Assembly: GCA_017645485.1 (NCBI GenBank)
Contig: JAGCOI010000147.1
Location: forward strand, 1-5,987
Reading direction: 5' to 3'
Length of the DNA stretch: 5,987 nucleotides
From: Alphaproteobacteria bacterium
GTDB lineage: Bacteria > Pseudomonadota > Alphaproteobacteria > RF32 > CAG-239
This document shows positions 1 through 5,974 of this stretch, in pieces (positions within the stretch are counted from its first letter, which is position 1; each line of letters opens with the position of its first letter). The position numbers were made by a program, and so were the translations under genes. The notes under the pieces were generated by a model. It made no database searches, was not told the DNA's origin, and saw only the letters and a program-made list of their open reading frames with translations.

Positions 1-1
1 A

Positions 2-3000
2 TGTGTTATTGAACAATGTCCGGATGAGAGCGGCTCGACAATGGATGAGCAAAAATGTGCCGAGCAGATGCACGGCAGTACCATCGGGGTGAGATTGGAA
101 ACCGCCGGTTATTCGGGTGCTCAGGAATGTAAAAAGTGTGTATGTGAGCCTTCGGCAAATGATAAGTGCCAATATACCGATGACGTAAATGAAACGGATA
201 ATAAGTATATTCAAAAGGGTACGGGCGGCGAACTGAGAAGTGTTTGCTGCGACGGAAAATATCAGATTTGTGAAAATAAAACTTGCGGCGGTACCGATAT
301 CACAAAGATTGAAAACGGAAAAATTAAAAATGCCAAGACCACGAGAACTTGCACGGCTTGCGGTGTGGAGTATTTGGAAGTGACGGAATGTAATGAGGGT
401 TATGAAATTACTGAAGACAATAAATGCGCACCTAAAGCATGTTCAACGCTTTCCTCGGAACTCGGCTTAATGTTTGTTGATCAAGGTCAATTATGCGGTG
501 AAGGATATCATACAAATACATCAGATATTTATCCGTGGTGTGCTAAATGCGATGTTAAAACCTGTGCGGATTGGGGGCTTGAATCAAATAATACCAAGTT
601 TGATAACGGTACAAAAGCACCTTGGTATGATGCGCTTGAAGTTAATGTTGCTTGCGATGACGGATATGTACCGACAACACATACCCAAAAAGTCGGTGCC
701 GTTGACAGAGCGTGTTTCGAGTGTTCTAAGAAAAATGTTAAAGAACACTATATAGATGTGCCGAGTACTTCTGCTATTCCGGATTATGTATTGTCGCCGG
801 ACGTTATTAAGTCGGGTGAGGGATATCAGTATTGTGCAAGCGGTTGTGATGAAAACAGAGGATATGTTAAAGATGACAGCGGATGCGGTTGTATCGGCGT
901 TGAATGCGGTGAAGGGTTTGGTGTTGTTGCCGGTTTAACCCGTACGTCGGACGGATTTTATACAAATTCGAACGGCGCCTTGAAATATGAGGCTTGTATG
1001 GGTGCCGGTGTGATGAAATATAAATATATCGGCTGTATGAACGGATACCAGGCATCGGTAACCTGCAATACGGAAAGCGGGGAGATAAAGGTTGGTCAGT
1101 TAACAAGTCCGACATGCGTTAAGTGCTTGTGTGATATGACAAACATGAATTGTCCTTGGACTGCAACAAATGCCGGACAGGGCAATTTGCAGGGGGCTTG
1201 TTGTGACGGTTTAAGTTATAAACAATGTATTAATACCTGTACATATACACTAACGGCGGCAGATATTAAAAATGCGTTAGAAACAGAGAGTTGTTCAGCC
1301 TGCGGGAAGACATATTATAAAATTAAAAAGTGCAGAGAAGGATATACAGGGCCGACGTGTTCGGAATGTGATACCGCAAACGGATATGACAGATGTGTGA
1401 CAACAGGTAAGTGCATTAAGACGATTGATTGCGGACACGGCAATATGGTGTGTTCATCTGAAGGTCATTTTATTTGTTCATGCGCTAAGGGTTATACCGG
1501 TAATACATGTAATCAATGCAAAGAAGCAAACGGATATTATAAATGTGATGATGAATGCTCAACAAAACCGGTATGTCAACACGGTTCGCCGGTTTGCCCC
1601 GGAAACGGTAACGGGTGGCAATGTCAATGTGAAACGGGATATGCAGGGGCAACATGTTCGGAATGTGATACGGCAAATAATTATAAACGCTTCGGTGAAG
1701 TTTGTTTGGAAGACAGGGATTGCGGACACGGTACATTTAACGGTATAAACTGCGAGTGTGATAAATGTTTCGGCGGTAATGATTGCAAAACACCAAATGA
1801 CTTATGTTATGAATATGAGGAAGGTAAATATAAACCGAAACAATGTGAGCAATTCGGTTATTCAAAGACTTGTAAGGAATATCAAAATTGCGAACCGAAA
1901 AGCGAAGCGACATACGGCGGAGATGTTTTAAATTGTTTTGAGGTGTCAAACCAAACATGCCAAGACTTTTGCGGCAGATATACGACCGATGCCGGTTTGA
2001 GCGAAGCATCGCTCAGTGTGGCGGATTCTATTTATTGTAAAAGTATTCCGAACGGGCAAAATCTTTATGCCATTAACACCTCGGTTTATTCATGGTTGCT
2101 TGAAGAAGGCGGTTCGATCGGTGTTGAAGATGAAAGAGGTATGTTGGTTGACGAAGATAATCTGACGGTTGTCGGTAAAGTTGAAAACGGAAAGGCCGTT
2201 GATGAAACGGGACGTGTTATCGGCACAATTAAGAGTGACGGTAAAACCGTTGTGAAAACAGAGCCTATGATTGTGGGACGTGTTGTTGACGGTACTGCCA
2301 TTGATAACAGCGGAAACGAAATCGGAACCGTAACAGACGGTACGGCTTATGATGCGCAAAATAATGTTATCGGTACGGTTGATGCGGGCGGCAATACGAT
2401 TATTGCAACGCGTGAAATTGAAATCGGTACCGTTCAGGATGATAATTTGATTGTAACACCGAAAGTCATCGGTATTGTTATTCGTAAGGGTTGCGAAGGT
2501 AATGTATGTGAATATGAAAAATCTTGCTATTTCAATGACAACACCTGCTCAAAAGGTACTATGGATATAGAAGGTTATGACCTGAATGAATACAGATGTG
2601 ATGTTGTCGGACATACACCGGCCGGTTCGGCATGTTATGAATGCAAAAAGACAATATGCCCGACAGAAGAAGGTGATAATGAAAATGCCGAATATGTACC
2701 TTCACGAGATGTTGCAACGAAAACGGCGGCGGGTTACAGATGTACGGCTAAAACAGGCAAAATAACGGGAACGGGCGAGCAATGCTACGAATGTTTTGCG
2801 GATACATGTCCCGAGGGTTATTTCTGGTCGAAAGACCAAATAACGACGCAATACAGGTATCTTGATGATTTGGTTTTGCCGGAGCAGGAAGAAAGCAGCG
2901 GTGAGGAAATGACCGTGATATGGAAAAACCCGACACGTGCCGGTCACTATTGTTATGAACAGAGATCGGATATTGATATGCGTTATTGCAGCACCGTTCT

Positions 3001-5626
3001 TAATCAAAAATTTGAGACGGCAGCAGGGTGCGAGGCATATATTTCGGGTGTGAAAAATGTACAAGGTCAATTTATTGCGGCATGCCATCAGTGTGTGTCG
3101 GATGATAATACACTTTATTGGTATCCGGCCTGTAAAGACAATTCTGATGCCATTCCCGTAAGCGGCGGTTATACATATCAGTTCGGATATAACTGTTGCT
3201 CAAGCGAGACGCAAGGTTACACACCGATTATTGTAAATATTTCGGAATTTAAGCTTGGTCCGGCGCCAGACGATCAGACATGTTATGCTTTGAGCAGAAC
3301 ATGTGACGGTACGTTGGCAGATGATGAATATTGCGTCGGAACAAAATGTGATGTGGTTGAATGTACGGCTGAACAATATCCGTATTATAACGACGGTGCG
3401 GGAACAAAAACAATTCCGGCACATGCGACGGCTACGGGAGAAACGTGTATTCCGACAAGCAATACCTGTGCAACGACTTTTGTGTATTACAAAGACTTTG
3501 CGTGTAATGAACAGAAAACAATGAATTGGAAAGGTACGGTTAGGACATTTAACACGCATGTTAAGGGCGCGTCGGGATGTGAATGTAATGAAAAACAGCA
3601 CTTCTTTGCATCAGATGAAGATTGCAGAGGTGCTGAGGAAAATAGTGGACATATCTGCCAAGAAGATGAGGAGGTCGGTTGCTTTATTATAGCCGGATGT
3701 GATGAAGCTTACGGATATGATACGGAAACCAGATGTAAGGAATTGCATGCGGATTTTGTCTGTAATTATGATTCTGTTACGCAATGTTGGCAGAAAGGCT
3801 CATGCGATACGGATAAAGGCAAATATTCCGATAAAACTAATTGCGAAGATGTTTATGACGGACATATTTGTGCCAAACCCGAAGGTAAGGATTGTTTTGA
3901 AAAGAGTGTTTGCGATATATCCAAAGGATTTTACGATACGATGGATGATTGCTTGGATGCGAGAGGATTGGTTGAAAAAATCGGTGATGACGGTAAGCCC
4001 GAGAAAGATTCAGACGGCAATCCGATTATGGTTGAAGGTTATATTCATGAGGGCATGACATGCAAATTTAATGGCGAAGTGGAATGTTATGAGAAGGCTG
4101 ATTGTGATGAACATCAGAAGTTCTATGCATCTATTGACAGATGTGAGGCAATGAATCAGGATTTAACCTGCAAGTCTGCACCTAATACACGTTGTGCGAT
4201 TGTTGACGCTTGCGATACGGAGCAAGATATGTGGGAGAGCCAAGCAGCCTGTGTAGAACACAATATCGGTCGGTTATGTACAAAACGCGACAGCGGATGC
4301 TGGACATCAGGCGGCTGTGATACCACACAAAATTACTATGATAAGAAAGATGCATGCGAAACAGCAAATCCGAAATATACATGTGCGATGGGTGATAAGA
4401 CAGATGCAAATACGGATAACACATGCTTTAGGCCCACGACGGCATGTAATCATGCAAACGGTTATTATAACATAACGGATGAAAATAAGCCTGATATGTA
4501 TATATACAGCGATGCGCATGGCGTGTGCGATGAGGTTGTCGGATGCAATAATGCGACAGGCTACTATGATGATCAGGAAAGCTGCGAGAGCACGAACTTT
4601 AAGTGTGAAAGCGGTAAGACGGATAATAATAAGACTTATTGTTGGAAGAGAACAGAGAATTGCTTTAACGGCTTTGTGAAAACAGATGCAACAACCTGTG
4701 TATGCCCGACAGGTCGTATATTAGAAGGTAAGGTCTGTCAAAACGAATGCCATGTCGGTTATTGGAAGAACGGTGAATACTGTGTTGAAAACACATGTAA
4801 CAAATATAAAAATGCCAATAAGTCTTCCATCGTGACCGAACCTGATGGTTTTGAGGGTTCTTGCGAAGATGTGGATACAGAATGTAATCATTGTTCAGAT
4901 TATGTCATTGACTTGCCGGCTGACAGCCAAGGTAATGCCAGAATTAAGTCTTGTCGTTTCCAAGAGACAGAGAAAACATGTGCCGAATTACCTTGTATTG
5001 TCGGTAAGAACGGCAATACTGATGTTTGCTGGGTAAAAGACAGCAATGTGATAGGTGCAGGTGTCTTAGAGGAAGTTCGAGAAGCCGGTGAATTTGAGCT
5101 TGCTCATAATTATCTGGTTGGTCATATGGATGATTTAAACACATTTAAGACATGTCGAACCTGTCAGGTTATGGAAACATACAAATGCAGCAGAACCAAA
5201 GATTGCGTTGCAGAAGGATATGCTTATAGATCTGATTATGCACAAAATAACTTTGTTGCCGAGAAGGATCCTGATGATTTCTGTGAGCAATGGGTAGAAA
5301 GTGCCGGTAAGTGTATGGTATTTTACAAAAACAAAAAATGTAAGAGTAATGCGCATGCCGTCGGTGATGAATGTGTTGTTTGCAATGCTACAAATACACA
5401 CTGGAGTGAACAAGAGAAAGCATGTGTTTCGAACAGTTGCCAAGATACAGGGTGGATTTATGTCGGTCACTATTACAGTCTCTGCTTTACCCACATGGAT
5501 GACATCAGCAAAGAAATTAAAGATGATTCAAGATCAAAAGGCTGTGTGGATGGTAAGCCTGAACCTCGGACTGAAATGTCGGGATTTGGTTGGAACTGTT
5601 ACGGAAGATGTGTCTGTCCGAAGTAG
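2..5626 (+). CDS. Giant cysteine-rich mosaic protein, probably secreted or surface-exposed (5' partial)
   Basis: A single frame is open from base 2 to TAG at 5624-5626 (1,874 codons). The first ATG at 41 is very probably internal. The 13 codons before it (CVIEQCPDESGST) have the same Cys-rich character, and no convincing ribosome binding site precedes it. Hand count gives about 165 cysteines, spaced roughly every 5-15 residues except in one Cys-free block (2039-2491). Modules in order are: CxxGY-type Cys-rich units, tandem EGF-like units (1331-1786), a beta-type repeat (2168-2476), CYEC/CP units (2591-2815), nine four-Cys 36-residue repeats (3584-4660), and a Cys-rich tail ending CVCPK. No transmembrane helix, LPXTG motif, autotransporter barrel or catalytic motif is visible. 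Any signal peptide lies upstream of the window. Such cysteine density normally implies export and disulfide formation, so an adhesin or surface-structure role is plausible but is inference. I do not recognise the gene. Confidence 0.93.
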   Translation, partial: CVIEQCPDESGSTMDEQKCAEQMHGSTIGVRLETAGYSGAQECKKCVCEPSANDKCQYTDDVNETDNKYIQKGTGGELRSVCCDGKYQICENKTCGGTDITKIENGKIKNAKTTRTCTACGVEYLEVTECNEGYEITEDNKCAPKACSTLSSELGLMFVDQGQLCGEGYHTNTSDIYPWCAKCDVKTCADWGLESNNTKFDNGTKAPWYDALEVNVACDDGYVPTTHTQKVGAVDRACFECSKKNVKEHYIDVPSTSAIPDYVLSPDVIKSGEGYQYCASGCDENRGYVKDDSGCGCIGVECGEGFGVVAGLTRTSDGFYTNSNGALKYEACMGAGVMKYKYIGCMNGYQASVTCNTESGEIKVGQLTSPTCVKCLCDMTNMNCPWTATNAGQGNLQGACCDGLSYKQCINTCTYTLTAADIKNALETESCSACGKTYYKIKKCREGYTGPTCSECDTANGYDRCVTTGKCIKTIDCGHGNMVCSSEGHFICSCAKGYTGNTCNQCKEANGYYKCDDECSTKPVCQHGSPVCPGNGNGWQCQCETGYAGATCSECDTANNYKRFGEVCLEDRDCGHGTFNGINCECDKCFGGNDCKTPNDLCYEYEEGKYKPKQCEQFGYSKTCKEYQNCEPKSEATYGGDVLNCFEVSNQTCQDFCGRYTTDAGLSEASLSVADSIYCKSIPNGQNLYAINTSVYSWLLEEGGSIGVEDERGMLVDEDNLTVVGKVENGKAVDETGRVIGTIKSDGKTVVKTEPMIVGRVVDGTAIDNSGNEIGTVTDGTAYDAQNNVIGTVDAGGNTIIATREIEIGTVQDDNLIVTPKVIGIVIRKGCEGNVCEYEKSCYFNDNTCSKGTMDIEGYDLNEYRCDVVGHTPAGSACYECKKTICPTEEGDNENAEYVPSRDVATKTAAGYRCTAKTGKITGTGEQCYECFADTCPEGYFWSKDQITTQYRYLDDLVLPEQEESSGEEMTVIWKNPTRAGHYCYEQRSDIDMRYCSTVLNQKFETAAGCEAYISGVKNVQGQFIAACHQCVSDDNTLYWYPACKDNSDAIPVSGGYTYQFGYNCCSSETQGYTPIIVNISEFKLGPAPDDQTCYALSRTCDGTLADDEYCVGTKCDVVECTAEQYPYYNDGAGTKTIPAHATATGETCIPTSNTCATTFVYYKDFACNEQKTMNWKGTVRTFNTHVKGASGCECNEKQHFFASDEDCRGAEENSGHICQEDEEVGCFIIAGCDEAYGYDTETRCKELHADFVCNYDSVTQCWQKGSCDTDKGKYSDKTNCEDVYDGHICAKPEGKDCFEKSVCDISKGFYDTMDDCLDARGLVEKIGDDGKPEKDSDGNPIMVEGYIHEGMTCKFNGEVECYEKADCDEHQKFYASIDRCEAMNQDLTCKSAPNTRCAIVDACDTEQDMWESQAACVEHNIGRLCTKRDSGCWTSGGCDTTQNYYDKKDACETANPKYTCAMGDKTDANTDNTCFRPTTACNHANGYYNITDENKPDMYIYSDAHGVCDEVVGCNNATGYYDDQESCESTNFKCESGKTDNNKTYCWKRTENCFNGFVKTDATTCVCPTGRILEGKVCQNECHVGYWKNGEYCVENTCNKYKNANKSSIVTEPDGFEGSCEDVDTECNHCSDYVIDLPADSQGNARIKSCRFQETEKTCAELPCIVGKNGNTDVCWVKDSNVIGAGVLEEVREAGEFELAHNYLVGHMDDLNTFKTCRTCQVMETYKCSRTKDCVAEGYAYRSDYAQNNFVAEKDPDDFCEQWVESAGKCMVFYKNKKCKSNAHAVGDECVVCNATNTHWSEQEKACVSNSCQDTGWIYVGHYYSLCFTHMDDISKEIKDDSRSKGCVDGKPEPRTEMSGFGWNCYGRCVCPK
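128..406 (+). repeat. Cys-rich module, copy 1 of an internal duplication
   Basis: This protein-level module starts CKKCVC, passes through a CCDG motif (RSVCCDGKYQIC), then a CTACG motif, and ends in CNEGYE. The same order of landmarks (CxKCxC, CCDG, Cx(S/T)ACG, CxEGY) recurs at 1115-1351. This indicates an internal duplication that has diverged in sequence and length. Its function is unknown. The cysteine pattern suggests a disulfide-stabilised fold. Confidence 0.7.
1115..1351 (+). repeat. Cys-rich module, copy 2 of the internal duplication
   Basis: This is the second copy of the module at 128-406. It starts CVKCLC, followed by GACCDGLSYKQC, CSACGKTYYKIKKC and CREGYTG. It is about 14 residues shorter than copy 1, mainly between the CxC and CCDG landmarks. 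It runs directly into the EGF-like array, because its final CxEGYTG is also the first GYTG motif of that array. Confidence 0.7.
1331..1786 (+). repeat. Tandem EGF-like modules inside the giant protein
   Basis: Three stretches fit the classical EGF signature C-x-C-x2-x-x2-G-x-x-C: CSCAKGYTGNTC (1475-1510), CQCETGYAGATC (1622-1657) and CECDKCFGGNDC (1751-1786). Each is preceded by a C(G/Q)HG motif, at about 1430, 1569 and 1721. A related GYTGPTC half-unit opens the array at 1331. Between units lies a linker of CSECDTAN type, starting at 1358, 1508 and 1655, so the period is 150 then 147 bp. EGF-like modules are extracellular disulfide folds used for binding. Their presence supports export of the protein. 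The match is by eye and not by profile search. Confidence 0.75.
2039..2491 (+). other. Cys-free segment with beta-type repeat in the giant protein
   Basis: There is no cysteine between the codons at 2036 and 2492 (151 residues), whereas flanking sequence has one every few residues. Within it, an [IV]-G-x-[IV] motif recurs with its glycine codon at 2174, 2222, 2276, 2324, 2372, 2426 and 2471. The spacings are 16, 18, 16, 16, 18 and 15 residues, so the higher-order period is 50 residues. Typical units read VVGKVENGKAVDETG and EIGTVTDGTAYDAQNN. Alternating hydrophobic residues with Gly, Asn and Asp turns suggest a beta solenoid or beta-sandwich stalk. That fold is inferred. The pattern loosely recalls the GxVxD..GxxIGxV repeats of DUF3659-type proteins, but I cannot confirm homology. 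Confidence 0.7.
2591..2815 (+). repeat. Duplicated YRC...CYEC...CP module
   Basis: Two copies share the landmarks YRC, CYEC and CP. In copy 1, EYRC has its cysteine at 2597, CYEC starts at 2633 and CPTEEG at 2657. In copy 2, GYRC has its cysteine at 2741, CYEC starts at 2783 and CPEGYF at 2807. Each CYEC motif follows a G-x-x segment (GSACYEC, GEQCYEC). A weaker third copy, GHYCYEQ near 2945-2965, lacks the final cysteine. This is a disulfide-type module of about 50 residues with unknown function. Confidence 0.6.
3584..4660 (+). repeat. Nine tandem four-cysteine repeats (consensus 36 residues)
   Basis: Units begin with CD or CN at 3584, 3698, 3803, 3911, 4103, 4211, 4316, 4445 and 4544, and the array ends before the Cys at 4661. 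The consensus is C-x12-C-x8-C-x7-C-x5, totalling 36 residues. An aromatic residue usually lies about seven positions after the first Cys (GYYD, GFYD, KFYA). Another often follows the fourth Cys (CW, CF, CY). The C-x12-C spacing holds in seven units, and C4-x5-C1 in seven of nine. The fourth unit carries a 28-residue insertion between C2 and C3. The eighth unit has lost C2 and C3 together. I know of no named family with this spacing. It is probably a disulfide-stabilised extracellular repeat. Confidence 0.8.
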
Positions 5627-5652
5627 CAGGCGTTATTTAACGGGGCTTTTTT
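5625..5652 (+). terminator. Weak hairpin with T-tract right after the stop codon
   Basis: A short CGTT-ATTT-AACG stem (5631-5642) with a possible outer AGC/GCT pairing is followed by six T at 5647-5652. An internal purine-purine loop makes it weak. It may be a degenerate terminator. The much stronger hairpin at 5667-5712 is the better candidate for ending transcription. Confidence 0.3.
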
Positions 5653-5666
5653 AAGACAAATGTATG

Positions 5667-5712
5667 CACAAAACAGGGGATAAGGCGTTTTGCCTTATTC
5701 TCTGTTTTTGTG
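5667..5712 (+). terminator. Strong rho-independent terminator, possibly bidirectional
   Basis: The left arm 5670-5686 pairs with the right arm 5692-5708 over 17 base pairs, two of them G-T wobbles, around the five-base loop GTTTT (5687-5691). After one bulged T (5709), three more pairs (5667-5669 with 5710-5712) extend the stem. The distal right arm holds a run of five T (5705-5709), and the left arm holds the matching A-run, so it could work in both directions. It begins 40 bases after the stop codon of the giant gene and is its likely terminator. Confidence 0.8.
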
Positions 5713-5743
5713 TTGGAAAAGAATGCAAAAGAGGCTTGCGATG

Positions 5744-5777
5744 ATAAAGAGATCCTAGGGAGAAGCCCTAGGATGAC
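5744..5777. repeat. REP-like palindrome with a following T-tract
   Basis: A perfect 9-bp stem, ATCCTAGGG (5752-5760) with CCCTAGGAT (5766-5774), encloses the loop AGAAG. It is flanked by ATAAAGAG on the left and GAC on the right, so the element ends in ATGAC. Nine T follow at 5780-5788 after a five-base gap, so it might also act as a secondary terminator. Shape and flanks match the other palindromic elements in this intergenic region. Confidence 0.75.
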
Positions 5778-5788
5778 GGTTTTTTTTT

Positions 5789-5803
5789 AAGCCCTAGTAT
5801 GAT
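5789..5803. repeat. Degenerate second copy of the REP right arm
   Basis: AAGCCCTAGTATGAT matches the right half of the preceding palindrome (5763-5777) at 13 of 15 bases. It has no left arm of its own beside it, so it looks like a partial duplication of the element after the T-tract. Confidence 0.6.
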
Positions 5804-5820
5804 GGGGTAAGACTTGGGGG

Positions 5821-5851
5821 ATTGCCACGCCCTTTCAGGGTGAGCGATGAC
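5821..5851. repeat. Second REP-like hairpin ending in ATGAC
   Basis: ATTGC (5821-5825) pairs with GCGAT (5844-5848) with one wobble. CGCCCT (5828-5833) pairs with AGGGTG (5837-5842) with one wobble. A three-base loop TTC lies between, with a small internal loop of CA opposite A. The element ends in ATGAC, like the palindrome at 5744-5777. The GCGATGA(T/C) end followed closely by AAAGAGAT also occurs at 5738-5753, so the same junction appears twice. Confidence 0.65.
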
Positions 5852-5866
5852 ATATAAAGAGATTCC

Positions 5867-5974
5867 GGAATCAAGGATGAGTGAGGAGATGCTGGAATCA
5901 AGGATGAGTGAGGAGATGCTGGAATCAACGATGAGTGAGGAGATGCTGGAATCAACGATGAGTGAGGAGATGCT
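5867..5974. repeat. Four-copy 27-bp tandem repeat
   Basis: Units start with GGAATCAA at 5867, 5894, 5921 and 5948, with an exact 27-bp period. Units 1 and 2 are identical, and so are units 3 and 4. The two pairs differ at one position (AAGG versus AACG). The unit combines pieces found in the neighbouring palindromes (GAGAT left flank, GGAATCAA, GATGA). It is preceded by ATAAAGAGATTCC (5854-5866), whose first ten bases repeat the left flank at 5744-5753. One forward frame is open across it from ATG 5847, but the non-coding reading is preferred. Confidence 0.9.

Noticed and set aside
1331..1786. Eukaryotic origin of the window because of EGF-like modules
   Set aside because: There are no introns over 5.6 kb, a bacterial-type hairpin terminator follows the gene, and the intergenic DNA holds REP-like palindromes. 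EGF-like modules do occur in some bacteria.
2086..3601. Several long reverse-strand open frames opposite the giant gene (for example 2702-3088 and 3200-3601)
   Set aside because: They lie fully inside a strongly supported Cys-rich CDS. Their translations look like antisense shadows of codon bias, with no domain, ribosome binding site or consistent composition.
3986..4030. EF-hand or thrombospondin type-3 calcium site in the DDGKPEKDSDGNP insertion
   Set aside because: The acidic and glycine residues do not complete either motif with correct spacing, so no binding role is claimed.
3584..4660. CRISPR array, because of regular spacing near 105-117 bp
   Set aside because: Units are coding and diverged at DNA level, with conserved cysteine codons only. 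There are no identical short repeats with unique spacers.
41..5626. ATG at 41 as the true start of the giant gene
   Set aside because: The frame is open upstream to base 2 with Cys-rich codons of the same style, and no good ribosome binding site or signal peptide follows. It is treated as an internal methionine.
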